Source: Agelas oroides
Lineage: Eukaryota > Porifera > Demospongiae > Agelasida > Agelasidae
DNA: 64,000 nucleotides
Assembly: GCA_949130485.1 (NCBI GenBank)
Contig: OX422204.1
Location: 4,402,015-4,466,014, forward strand
Reading direction: 5' to 3'
Both the position numbers and the translations under genes were made by a program. The notes below the pieces were generated by a model. It was not told where the DNA came from. It was given only the letters and a program-made list of their open reading frames with translations, and searched no databases. Positions 1 to 12,900 of the stretch are shown here, piece after piece; position 1 is the first letter of the stretch; every line of letters starts with the position of its first letter.

Positions 1-32
1 TCGCCCGATAAACTCAAATTCAGCTCAGTATC

Positions 33-1467
33 ATGAGTCAGCTACCTACCATCATCTCGGAGCCCGAGTCAGCGGACGCTGACACTCAGGACGGTAAGGA
101 CGGAGGAGAGAAGGAAGCCGAAACGTATGAGAATGTTTTTGAGTATCTGACTAAAGGATGCTACCTACAGGGTGCATCAAAAGCTGACAAGAACGTTCTT
201 AGAAGAATGTCGAAGAAGTTCCAAGTTATGGATGGAATCCTCCATTACAGTGGAAAAGAAGGACAGCTGAGGCAGGTAAACTGCAGGCTATTAAGCTGGA
301 AAGTAGTAGGGTTTAGCTTCAGCATGGTTGACTTTGTGCATCAACTAGTAGAGTAGGCCTGTGGAGACCTTCATGTTCTGGAGAGCATCTTAAATGGGAA
401 GGGCATAAGTTAATTGAGATTCTGGCAATGGGTGGTATACCAGTCCTGCTTGTTATTGGGTTGCTCAACTTGCTGTGTGTGACAGGTTGTGTTGAATTCG
501 GATACAAAATCCAAAATCTTGGAAGCCTGCCACAATGACCGAGTAGGAGGATGCCACTTTGGACGTGACAAGACTGCATTCAAAGTCTCACAGAGATACT
601 ACTGGAAGAGAATCAATAGTGATGTGGACGACTGGGTATGACACATTTGTGTGTTAACTTTGTGTACAAAGTAAGGTGGTGTGTATGGCTCCCGTACAGA
701 CAGAATTTATGTTGGTGTTGTGTTGAATAGAAGTTGTGTCATCCCTATGTATACAGGTCAGACGATGTGAGATTTGCCAAAGGAGCAAAAGGAAATTTGA
801 CAAGCCTTCTCCCATGCTGCATCCGATACCAGTGTCTGATACATGGAAGAAAGTTTGCATCGATCTAATTGAGCTGCCACAAAGCCATAATGGTAATCGA
901 TACTGCATCACCCTTACCGATTACTTCTCAAAGTGGCCCGAAGCAGAAGCAATCCCAACAAAAGAGGCAAAGCATGTAGCTGCTTTCCTCTACAAAATGA
1001 TTCTCTGCCATGGTTGTCCTGAAGAGATAGTTTCTGACCAAGGTCGTGAGTTTTGTAATCAGCTCATTGATCTCCTAGAACAGCTCACTGGTTTCAAACA
1101 CAAAATTACCAGTGCCTACCACCCACAGTCAAATGGCTTAGATGAGCGCTTAAATCAGGTGCTGAAATCGAAGCTTCAACAGCTCGTTAATGAGCACATG
1201 GATGATTGGGATGAGCTTATCAACAACATTTTGTTTGCCTTCCGATCTAGCCGACAAGACTCCACCAAGTGCACTCCCTTCCTCCTCATGTATGGTAGGG
1301 AGGCTCGTTTACCTATTCAGCTGACTCAAACAACATCAGAGCTTGACGAGGATGATTTTGAAGCAAAGGTAAAACGCATGGAAGAGCTCCGAGCGAAATT
1401 GCATTCAAATGCTCTAGCAAACATTCAAAAAGCCCAGGTGCGTCAAAAGAAACACTATGATACCTAA
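33..1467 (+). CDS. Intron-containing gypsy/GIN/Ginger-type integrase gene, 3'-truncated
   Basis: Three exons join in frame: 33-275, 486-635 and 757-1467 (81, 50 and 236 codons). Both introns (276-485 and 636-756) start GT and end AG, and both are phase 0. Exon 2 carries the histidine half of an integrase HHCC zinc site (HND...GGCHFGRDKT) and exon 3 opens with its CEIC half. The catalytic core follows: first Asp in VCIDLIEL, second in VSDQG, Glu in LDERL, with exactly 35 residues between the second Asp and the Glu, so the triad is intact. The family joins DNA ends. The introns argue for a Ginger-type DNA transposon or a domesticated GIN-like gene rather than an active retrovirus-like element. 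Coding stops at HYDT, where the satellite begins, and the stop codon is the TAA of the satellite unit, so the C-terminal chromatin-binding part is missing. The start at 33 is the first Met; an upstream exon outside the window is possible. No protease, RT or RNase H is visible. Confidence 0.82.
276..485 (+). other. Intron 1 of the integrase gene
   Basis: The donor is CAG|GTAAAC at 276 and the acceptor is GTGACAG|GTT ending at 485. Removing it joins GQLRQ to VVLNS in frame and brings the HHCC zinc site of the integrase into one reading frame. There is no coding similarity inside it. Confidence 0.75.
636..756 (+). other. Intron 2 of the integrase gene
   Basis: The donor is TGG|GTATGA at 636 and the acceptor is TATACAG|GTC ending at 756. 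Splicing joins DVDDW to VRRCEIC, linking the His pair and Cys pair of the zinc site. The reading frame is closed inside the intron, which supports its being spliced. Confidence 0.78.
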
Positions 1468-1829
1468 ACAGTCTTGCACGAGCTTCTGAAGACTTCCACG
1501 GTGGTTGAAATGGCGTTTACAAAGCTTCACGGCATCTAAACAGTCCTGCACGAGCTTCTGAAGACTTCCCCGGTGTGGTTGAAATGGCGTTTATCTTGAT
1601 TCCCGGCATCTAAACCGTCATGCACGAGCTTCTGAAGACTTCCACGGTGGTAGAAATGGTGTTTACAAACCTTCCCGGCATCTAAACAGTCCTACACCAG
1701 ATTCTGAAGACTTCCACAGCGGTGAAATGGCGTTTACCAAGATTCCCGGCATCTTAACAGTTCTGCACGAGCTTGTGAAAACTTCCACGGTGGTTGAAAT
1801 GGCGTTTGCAAACCTTCCCGGCATCTAAA

Positions 1830-4800
1830 CAGCCATGCACCAGCATCTGAAGACTTCCACGGTGGTTGAAACGTCGTATACAAACCTTGGCAGCATCTAA
1901 ACAGCCCTGCTCGAGCATCTCAAGGCTACCACGGTTGTTGAAACAGCGTATACAAATCTTCCAGGCATCTAAAAAGGCCTGCTCGAGCATCTCAAGACTT
2001 CCAAGGTCGTGGAAACGGCGTATACAAACCTCACCGGAATCTAAACAGGCCTGCACGAGCTTCCGAAGACCTCAACTGTGGTTGTAACAGCGTTTACAAA
2101 CCTTCACGGTACATAAACTGCCCTGCAGCAGCTTCAGGAGACGTCCACGTTGGTTTACAAACATTTCCGGCATCTGAACAGTCCTGCACGAGTTTCTGAA
2201 GACTTCCCCAGTGGTGGAAATGGCGTTTACCAAGATTCCCGGCATCTAAACAGTCCTGCACGAGCATCTGATGACTTCCACTGTGGTTGAAATGGCGTTT
2301 ACAAACTATCCCGGCATCTAATAGCCCTGCACGAGCATCTGAAGACTCCCACGGTGGTTGTAACGGGGTTTACACACCTTCACGGTGCATAAACAGTTCT
2401 ACATGAGTTTCTGAAGACTTCCACGGAGGTTGAAATGACGTTTACAAACATTCCAGGGATCTAAACAGTCCTGCACGAGCTTCTGAAGACTTACACGGTG
2501 GTTGAAATGGCGTTTACCAAGATTTCCGGCATCTTAAACAGTCTTGCACGAGCTTCGCAAGACTTATACGGTGGTTGAAATGGCTTTTACAAAGCTTCCC
2601 CGAATCTAGACAGTCCTGCACGAGCTTCTGAAGACTTCCACGGTAGTTGAAATGGCGTTTACAAAGCTTGCCGGCATTCAAACAATCCTGCTCGAACTTC
2701 TGAAGACTTCCACGGTGGTTGAAATGGCTTTTACAAAGCTTCCCGGAATCTAAACAGTCCTGCACGAGCTTCTGAAGACTTCCACGGTGGTTGAATTGGT
2801 GTTTATAAACCTTCCCGGCAGCTAAACAGCCCTGCACGAGCATCTGATGACTTCCACTATGGTTGAAATGGCGTTTACAAACTATCCCGGCATCTAATAG
2901 CCCTGCACTAGCATCTGAAGACTACCACGGTGGTTGTAACGGCGTTTACACACTTTCACGGTGCATAAACAGTTCTGCACGAGTTTCTGAAGACTTCCAC
3001 GGAGGTTGAAATGGCGTTTACCAAGATTCCCGGCATCTAAACAGCCCTGCACGAGCATCTGATGACTTCCACTATGGTTGAAATGGCATCTCAAGACTTC
3101 CCTGGTCGTTGAAACGGAGCTTACAAACCTTACTGGCACCTAAACAGGCCTGCACGAGCTTCTGAAAACTTCCACGGTGGTTGTAACAGCGTTTACAGAC
3201 TTTCACTGTATAAACAGCGCTGTACGAGCTTTCAAAGACTTCCACGGTGGTTGAAACGTCGTTTACAAACCTTCCCGGCATCTAAAAAGGCCTGCTCGAG
3301 CATCTCAAGACTTCCATGGTGGTGGAAACGGCGTATACAAACCTCACCGGCATCTAAACAGTCCTGGACCAGATTCTGAAGACTTCCACGGTGGTTGAAA
3401 TGGCGTTTACCAAGATTCCCGGCATCTAAACAGTTCTGAACGAGCTTCTGAAGACTTCCACGTTGGTTGAAATGGCGGTTGCAAACCTTCCCGGCATTTA
3501 AACAGCCATGCACCAGCATCTGAAGACTTCCACGGTGGTTGAAACGTCGTATACAAACCTTGGCAGAACCTAAACAGGCCTGCTCGAGCATCTCAAGGCT
3601 TCAACTGTTGTTGAAACAGCGTATACAAACCTTCCCGGCATCTAAAAAGGCCTGCTCGAGCATCTCAAGACTTCCACGGTCGTGGAAACGGCGTATACAA
3701 ACCTCACCGGCATCTAAACAGGACTGCACGAGCTTCCGAAGACCTCAACGGTGGTTGTAACAGCGTTTACAAACCTTCACGGTACATAAACTGCCCTGCA
3801 GCAGCTTCTGGAGACGTCCACGTTGGTTTACAAACATTTCCGGCATCTAAACAGTCCTGCACGAGCTTCTGATGACTTCCACTATGGTTGAAATGGCGTT
3901 TACAAACTATCACGGCATCTAATAACCCTGCACTAGCATCTGAAGACTTCCACGGTGGTTGTATAACGGCGTTTACTCACTTTTACGGTGCATAAACAGT
4001 TCTACACGAGTTTCTGAAGACTTCCACGGAGGTTGAAATGACGTTTACAAACCTTCCAGGCATCTAAACAGTCATGCACGAGCTTCTGAAGGCTTCCACG
4101 GTGGTAGAAATGGTGTTTACAAACCTTCCCGGCATCCAAACAGTCCTGCACCAGATTCTGAAGACTTCCACGGTGGTTGAAATGGCGTTTACCAAGATTC
4201 CCGGCATCTAAACAGTTCTGCACGAGCTTCTGAAGACTTCCACGGTGGTTGAAATGGTGTTTACAAACCTTCCCGGCATCTAAACAGTCCTGCACCAGAT
4301 TCTGAAGACTTTCAAGGTGGGCTTACAAACCTTACTGGTACCTAAACTGGCCTGCATGAGTTTCTGAACTCTTGCACGGTGGTTGTAAGAGCGTTTACAT
4401 ACCTTCACGGTAAATAAAGAGCCCTGTACGTAGCCTCGTTCCCAGGCCCGCGCCCAGCTTCCCGTCGCTTGCAGTACGGTTAAGCAGGAGAGGGCCTGGT
4501 ACATTTCCTCACGTGAGTGACGTCACGGACAGGGCAAATTATGCGAACGTGGGCGTCATGTAAACCACAAAAAAACTTCGCTCGCACGCACGCACTGGAG
4601 CGCGACTATTCCTAGTCGAAAGATAGCAGCGGACGAAGGCGCTTTTATGTCGGTATTCACGAGACAGTCGGGAGGACAGAGAGTTTAACCAAGCCAAAAC
4701 AGCGAAGACACACACCAGCAATCAGTGAGCAATTTAGTCGTGCTCGCCCATGTTCAATTAAAGTCTTTCTACCGCCTTTCTATCCGTGACGTCACTCACG

Positions 4801-6275
4801 TGAGGAAATGTACCAGGCCCTCTCCTGCTTAACCGTACTGCAAGCGACGGGAAGCTGGGCGCGGGCCTGGGAACGAGGCTACCCTGTACGAGCTTCTGAA
4901 GACTTCCACGGTGGTTGTATAACGGCGTTTACACAATTTCACGGTGCATAAACAGTTCTACACGAGTTTCTGAAGACTTCCACGGAGGTTGAAATGACGT
5001 TTACAAACTTTTCAGGCATCTAAACAGTCTGCACGAGCTTCTGAAGACTTCCACGGTGGTTGAAATGGCGTTTACAAAGCTTCCCGGCATCTAAACAGTC
5101 CTGCACCAGATTCTGAAGACTTCCAAGGTGATTGAAACGGGGCTTACAAACCTTACTGGTACCTAAACTGGCCTGCACGAGTTTCTGAACACTTGCACGG
5201 TGGTTGTTAGAGCGTTTACATACCTTCACGGTAAATAAATAGCCCTGTATGAGCTTCTGTAGACTTCCACGGTCGTTGAAACGGCGTTTACACACCTTCA
5301 CGGTGCATGAACAGTTCTGCACGAGCTTCTGAAGCCTCCACCGTGGTTGAAATGGCGTTTACCAAGATTCCCGGCATCTAAACAGTTCTGCACGAGCTTC
5401 TGAAGACTTCCACGGTGGTTGAAATGGCGTTTGCAAACCTTCCCGACATCTAAACAGCCATGCACCAGCATCTGAAGACTTCCACGGTGGTTGAAACGTC
5501 GTATGCAAACCTTGGCAGCATCTAAACAGGCCTGCTCGAGCATCTCAAGGCTTCCACTGTTGTTGAAACAGCGTATACAAACCTCACCGGCATCTAAACA
5601 GGCCTGCACGAGCTTCAGAAGACCTCAACGGTGGTTGTAACAGCGTTTACAAACCTTCACGGTACATAAACTGCACTGCAGCAGCTTCTGGAGACGTCCA
5701 CGTTCGTTTACAAACATTTCCGGCATCTAAACAGTCCTGCACGAGCATCTGATGACTTCCACTATGGTTGAAATGGCGTTTACAAACTATCCCGGCATCT
5801 AATAGCCCTGCACGAGTATCTGAAGACTTCCACGGTGGTTGTAACGGCGTTTGCACACCTTCACGGTGCATAAACAGTTCTACACGACCACCTGATGACT
5901 TCCACTATGGTTGAAATGGCGTTTACAAACTACCCCGGCATCTAATAGCCCTGCACGAGTATCTGAAGACTTCCACGGTGGTTGTAAGGGCGTTTACAAA
6001 CCTTCACGGTGCATAAACAGTTCTACACGAATTTCTGAAGACTTCCACGGAGGTTGAAATGACGTTTACAAACCTTCCAGGCATCTAAATAGTCCTGCAC
6101 CAGATTTTGAAGACTTCCACGGTGGTTGAAATGGCGTTTACCAAGATTCCCGTCATCTAAACAGTTCTGCACGAGCTTCTGAAGACTACCACGGTGGTTG
6201 AAATGGCGCTTACAAACCTTCCCGGCATCTAAACAGTCCTGCACCAGATTCTGAAGACTTCCAAGGTGGTTCCTT
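1830..6275. repeat. 4.4-kb segmental duplication of satellite, left copy
   Basis: Landmarks at 1866, 2843, 3281, 3591, 4295, 5609, 5871 and 6244 all recur 8053 bp downstream (9919, 10896, 11334, 11644, 12348, 13662, 13924 and 14297). The copied segment includes the 451-bp inverted-terminal element. The ends are approximate. The right end is set by the divergence after CTTCCAAGGTGGTTC near 6275. Confidence 0.8.
4431..4881. mobile_element. Long-TIR element (MULE/foldback-like), copy 1
   Basis: A 451-bp insertion in the satellite with 99-bp perfect terminal inverted repeats (4431-4529 and 4783-4881) beginning TAGCCTCGTTCCCAGGCCC. It is flanked by a 9-bp target duplication CCCTGTACG (4422-4430 and 4882-4890), which restores the normal satellite unit when one copy is removed. 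Long TIRs with a 9-bp duplication fit a non-autonomous Mutator-like or foldback element. The 253-bp interior has no credible coding frame. Confidence 0.85.
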
Positions 6276-8239
6276 CACGGCAAATAAAGAGCCCTGTACG
6301 AGCTTCTGAAGACTTCCACGGTGGTTGAAATGGCGTTTACACACCTTCACGGTGCATAAACAGTTCTGCACGAGCTTCTGAAGACTTCCCCGGTGGTTGA
6401 AATGGCGTTTACTAAGATTCCCGGCATCTAAACAGTCATGCACGAGCTTCTGAAGACTTCCACGGTGGTAGAAATGGTGTTTACAAAACTTCCCCGCATC
6501 TAAACAGTCCTGCACGAGATTCTGAAGACTTCCCCGGTGGTTGAAATGGCGTTTACCAAGATTCCGGGCATCTAAACAGTTCTACACGAGCTTGTGAAAA
6601 CTTCCACGGTGGTTGAAATGGCGTTTGCAAACCTTCCGGGCATCTAAACAGCCATGCACCAGCATCTGAAGACTTCCACGGTGGCTGAAACGTCGTATAC
6701 AAATCTTGGCAGCATCTAAACAGGCCTGCTCGAGCATCTCAAGGCTTCCACTGTTGTTGAAACAGCATATACAAACCTTCCCTGCATCTAAAAAGGCCTG
6801 CTCGAGCATCTCAAGACTTCCACGGTCGTGGAAACGGCGTATGCAAACCTCACCGGCATCTAAACAGGCCTGCACGAGCTTCCGAAGACCTCAACTGTGG
6901 TTGTAACAGCGTTTACAAACCTTCACGGTACATAAACTGCCCTGCAGCAGCTTCAGCAGACGTCCACGTTGGTTTACAAACATTTCCGGCATCTAAACAG
7001 TTCTATACGAGTTTCTGAAGACTTCCACGGAGGTTGAAATGACGTTTACAAACCTTCCAGGCATCTTAACAGTCATGCACGAGCTTCTGAAGGCTTCCAC
7101 GGTGGTTGAAATGGCGTTTACAAACCTTCCCGGCATCTAAACAGTCCTGCACCAGATTCTGAAGACTTCCAAGGTGATTCAAACGGGGCTTACAAACCTT
7201 ACTGGTATCTAAACTGGCCTGCACGAGTTTCTGAACACTTGCACGGTGGTTGTTAGAGCGTTTACATACCTTCACGGTAAATAAATAGCCCTGTATGAGC
7301 TTCTGTAGTCTTCCACGGTGGTTGAAACGACGTTTACACACCTTCACGGTGCATAAACAGTTCTACACGAGCTTCTGAAGCCTCCACCGTGTTTGAAATG
7401 GCGTTTACCAAGATTCCCGGCATCTAAACAGTTCTGCACGAGCTTCTGAAGACTTCCACGGTGGTTGAAATGGCGTTTGCAAACCTTCCCGACAACTAAA
7501 CAGCCATGCACCAGCATCTGAAGACTTCCACGGTGGTTGAAACGTCGTATGCAAACCTTGGCAGCATCTAAACAGGCCTGCTCGAGCATCTCAAGGCTTC
7601 CACTGTTGTTGAAACAGCGTATACAAACCTCACCGGCATCTAAACAGGCCTGCACGAGCTTCAGAAGACCTCAACGGTGGTTGTAACAGCGTTTACAAAC
7701 CTTCACGGTACATAAACTGCACTGCAGCAGCTTCTGGAGACGTCCACGTTGGTTTACAAACATTTCCGGCATCTAAACAGTCCTGCACGAGCATCTGATG
7801 ACTTCCACTATGGTTGAAATGGCGTTTACAAACAATCCCGGCATCTAATAGCCCTGTACGAGTATCTGAAGACTTCCACGGTGGTTGAAATGGCGTTTAC
7901 AAAGCTTCACGGCATCTAAACAGTCCTGCACGAGCTTCTGAAGACTTCCCCGGTGTGGTTGAAAAGGCGTTTATCTTGATTCCCGGCATCTAAACCGTCA
8001 TGCACGAGCTTCTGAAGACTTCCACGGTGGTAGAAATGGTGTTTACAAACCTTCCCGGCATCTAAACAGTCCTACACCAGATTCTGAAGACTTCCACAGC
8101 GGTGAAATGGCGTTTACCAAGATTCCCGACATCTTAACAGTTCTGCACGAGCTTGTGAAAACTTCCACGGTGGTTGAAATGGCGTTTGCAAACCTTCCCG
8201 TCATCTAAACAGCCATGCACCAGCATCTGAAGACTTCCA

Positions 8240-9912
8240 CGGTGGTTGAAACGTCGTATACAAACCTTGGCAGCATCTAAACAGCCCTGCTCGAGCATCT
8301 CAAGGCTACCACGGTTGTTGAAACAGCGTATACAAATCTTCCAGGCATCTAAAAAGGCCTGCTCGAGCATCTCAAGACTTCCAAGGTCGTGGAAACGGCG
8401 TATACAAACCTCACCGGAATCTAAACAGGCCTGCACGAGCTTCCGAAGACCTCAACTGTGGTTGTAACAGCGTTTACAAACCTTCACGGTACATAAACTG
8501 CCCTGCAGCAGCTTCAGGAGACGTCCACGTTGGTTTACAAACATTTCCGGCATCTGAACAGTCCTGCACGAGTTTCTGAAGACTTCCCCAGTGGTGGAAA
8601 TGGCGTTTACCAAGATTCCCGGCATCTAAACAGTCCTGCACGAGCATCTGATGACTTCCACTGTGGTTGAAATGGCGTTTACAAACTATCCCGGCATCTA
8701 ATAGCCCTGCACGAGCATCTGAAGACTCCCACGGTGGTTGTAACGGGGTTTACACACCTTCACGGTGCATAAACAGTTCTACATGAGTTTCTGAAGACTT
8801 CCACGGAGGTTGAAATGACGTTTACAAACATTCCAGGGATCTAAACAGTCCTGCACGAGCTTCTGAAGACTTACATGGTGGTTGAAATGGCGTTTACCAA
8901 GATTTCTGGCATCTTAAACAGTCTTGCACGAGCTTCGCAAGACTTATACGGTGGTTGAAATGGCTTTTACAAAGCTTCCCCGAATCTAAACAGTCCTGCA
9001 CGAGCTTCTGAAGACTTCCACGGTAGTTGAAATGGCGTTTACAAAGCTTGCCGGCATTCAAACAATCCTGCTCGAACTTCTGAAGACTTCCACGGTGGTT
9101 GAAATGGCTTTTACAAAGCTTCCCGGAATCTAAACAGTCCTGCACGAGCTTCTGAAGACTTCCACGGTGGTTGAATTGGTGTTCATAAACCTTCCCGGCA
9201 GCTAAACAGCCCTGCACGAGCATCTGATGACTTCCACTATGGTTGAAATGGCGTTTACAAACTATCCCGGCATCTAATAGCCCTGCACTAGCATCTGAAG
9301 ACTACCACGGTGGTTGTAACGGCGTTTACACACTTTCACGGTGCATAAACAGTTCTGCACGAGTTTCTGAAGACTTCCACGGAGGTTGAAATGGCGTTTA
9401 CCAAGATTCCCGGCATCTAAACAGCCCTGCACGAGCATCTGATGACTTCCACTATGGTTGAAATGGCATCTCAAGACTTCCCTGGTCGTTGAAACGGAGC
9501 TTACAAACCTTACTGGCACCTAAACAGGCCTGCACGAGCTTCTGAAAACTTCCACGGTGGTTGTAACAGCGTTTACAGACTTTCACTGTATAAACAGCGC
9601 TGTACGAGCGTTCAAAGACTTCCACGGTGGTTGAAACGTCGTTTACAAACCTTCCCGGCATCTAAAAAGGCCTGCTCGAGCATCTCAAGACTTCCATGGT
9701 GGTGGAAACGGCGTATACAAACCTCACCGGCATCTAAACAGTCCTGGACCAGATTCTGAAGACTTCCACGGTGGTTGAAATGGCGTTTACCAAGATTCCC
9801 GGCATCTAAACAGTTCTGAACGAGCTTCTGAAGACCTCCACGGTGGTTGAAATGGCGTTTGCAAACCTTCCCGGCATCTAAACAGCCATGCACCAGCATC
9901 TGAAGACTTCCA
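8240..9912. repeat. 1673-bp higher-order repeat unit
   Basis: The start of a characteristic run of monomer classes recurs at 1866, 3539, 8246, 9919 and 11592. The steps 1866 to 3539, 8246 to 9919 and 9919 to 11592 are all exactly 1673 bp, close to 23 monomers of 72 bp plus length variants. Similar steps of 1651 bp (24037 to 25688) and 1733 bp (36025 to 37758) occur further on. Confidence 0.75.
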
Positions 9913-12900
9913 CGGTGGTTGAAACGTCGTATACAAACCTTGGCAGCATCTAAACAGCCCTGCTCGAGCATCTCAAGGCTACCACGGTTGTTGAAACAGC
10001 GTATACAAATCTTCCAGGCATCTAAAAAGGCCTGCTCGAGCATCTCAAGACTTCCAAGGTCGTGGAAACGGCGTATACAAACCTCACCGGAATCTAAACA
10101 GGCCTGCACGAGCTTCCGAAGACCTCAACTGTGGTTGTAACAGCGTTTACAAACCTTCACGGTACATAAACTGCCCTGCAGCAGCTTCAGGAGACGTCCA
10201 CGTTGGTCTACAAACATTTCCGGCATCTGAACAGTCCTGCACGAGTTTCTGAAGACTTCCCCAGTGGTGGAAATGGCGTTTACCAAGATTCCCGGCATCT
10301 AAACAGTCCTGCACGAGCATCTGATGACTTCCACTGTGGTTGAAATGGCGTTTACAAACTATCCCGGCATCTAATAGCCCTGCACGAGCATCTGAAGACT
10401 CCCACGGTGGTTGTAACGGGGTTTACACACCTTCACGGTGCATAAACAGTTCTACATGAGTTTCTGAAGACTTCCACGGAGGTTGAAATGACGTTTACAA
10501 ACATTCCAGGGATCTAAACAGTCCTGCACGAGCTTCTGAAGACTTACACGGTGGTTGAAATGGCGTTTACCAAGATTTCCGGCATCTTAAACAGTCTTGC
10601 ACGAGCTTCGCAAGACATATACGGTGGTTGAAATGGCTTTTACAAAGCTTCCCCGAATCTAGACAGTCCTGCACGAGCTTCTGAAGACTTCCACGGTAGT
10701 TGAAATGGCGTTAACAAAGCTTGCCGGCATTCAAACAATCCTGCTCGAACTTCTGAAGACTTCCACGGTGGTTGAAATGGCTTTTACAAAGCTTCCCGGA
10801 ATCTAAACAGTCCTGCACGAGCTTCTGAAGACTTCCACGGTGGTTGAATTGGTGTTTATAAACCTTCCCGGCAGCTAAACAGCCCTGCACGAGCATCTGA
10901 TGACTTCCACTATGGTTGAAATGGCGTTTACAAACTATCCCGGCATCTAATAGCCCTGCACTAGCATCTGAAGACTACCACGGTGGTTGTAACGGCGTTT
11001 ACACACTTTCACGGTGCATAAACAGTTCTGCACGAGTTTCTGAAGACTTCCACGGAGGTTGAAATGGCGTTTACCAAGATTCCCGGCATCTAAACAGCCC
11101 TGCACGAGCATCTGATGACTTCCACTATGGTTGAAATGGCATCTCAAGACTTTCCGGGTCGTTGAAACGGAGCTTACAAACCTTACTGGCACCTAAACAG
11201 GCCTGCACGAGCTTCTGAAAACTTCCACGGTGGTTGTAACAGCGTTTACAGACTTTCACTGTATAAACAGCGCTGTACGAGCTTTCAAAGACTTCCACGG
11301 TGGTTGAAACGTCGTTTACAAACCTTCCCGGCATCTAAAAAGGCCTGCTCGAGCATCTCAAGACTTCCATGGTGGTGGAAACGGCGTATACAAACCTCAC
11401 CGGCATCTAAACAGTCCTGGACCAGATTCTGAAGACTTCCACGGTGGTTGAAATGGCGTTTACCAAGATTCCCGGCATCTAAACAGTTCTGAACGAGCTT
11501 CTGAAGACTTCCACGTTGGTTGAAATGGCGGTTGCAAACCTTCCCGGCATCTAAACAGCCATGCACCAGCATCTGAAGACTTCCACGGTGGTTGAAACGT
11601 CGTATACAAACCTTGGCAGAACCTAAACAGGCCTGCTCGAGCATCTCAAGGCTTCAACTGTTGTTGAAACAGCGTATACAAACCTTCCCGGCATCTAAAA
11701 AGGCCTGCTCGAGCATCTCAAGACTTCCACGGTCGTGGAAACGGCGTATACAAACCTCACCGGCATCTAAACAGGACTGCACGAGCTTCCGAAGACCTCA
11801 ACGGTGGTTGTAACAGCGTTTACAAATCTTCACGGTACATAAACTGCCCTGCAGCAGCTTCTGCAGACGTCCACGTTGGTTTACAAACATTTCCGGCATC
11901 TAAACAGTCCTGCACGAGCTTCTGATGACTTCCACTATGGTTGAAATGGCGTTTACAAACTATCACGGCATCTAATAACCCTGCACTAGCATCTGAAGAC
12001 TTCCACGGTGGTTGTATAACGGCGTTTACTCACTTTTACGGTGCATAAACAGTTCTACACGAGTTTCTGAAGACTTCCACGGAGGTTGAAATGACGTTTA
12101 CAAACCTTCCAGGCATCTAAACAGTCATGCACGAGCTTCTGAAGGCTTCCACGGTGGTAGAAATGGTGTTTACAAACCTTCCCGGCATCCAAACAGTCCT
12201 GCACCAGATTCTGAAGACTTCCACGGTGGTTGAAATGGCGTTTACCAAGATTCCCGGCATCTAAACAGTTCTGCACGAGCTTCTGAAGACTTCCACGGTG
12301 GTTGAAATGGTGTTTACAAACCTTCCCGGCATCTAAACAGTCCTGCACCAGATTCTGAAGACTTTCAAGGTGGGCTTACAAACCTTACTGGTACCTAAAC
12401 TGGCCTGCATGAGTTTCTGAACTCTTGCACGGTGGTTGTAAGAGCGTTTACATACCTTCACGGTAAATAAAGAGCCCTGTACGTAGCCTCGTTCCCAGGC
12501 CCGCGCCCAGCTTCCCGTCGCTTGCAGTACGGTTAAGCAGGAAAGGGCCTGGTACATTTCCTCACGTGAGTGACGTCACGGACAGGGCAAATTATGCGAA
12601 CGTGGGCGTCATGTAAACCACAAAAAAACTTCGCTCGCACGCACGCACTGGAGCGCGACTATTCCGAGTCGAAAGATAGCAGCGGACGAAGGCGCTTTTA
12701 TGTCGGTATTCACGAGACAGTCGGGAGGACAGAGAGTTTAACCAAGCCAAAACAGCGAAGACACACACCAGCAATCAGTGAGCAATTTAGTCGTGCTCGC
12801 CCACGTTCAATTAAAGTCTTTCTACCGCCTTTCTATCCGTGACGTCACTCACGTGAGGAAATGTACCAGGCCCTCTCCTGCTTAACCGTACTGCAAGCGA

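Noticed and set aside
1866..2087. Plus-strand 73-codon frames in the satellite (also near 3539, 8246, 22051 and 36025) as small basic proteins
   Set aside because: They are the same few monomers read in one frame, recur wherever those monomers occur, and exist only because the unit is a multiple of three and lacks TAA in that frame.
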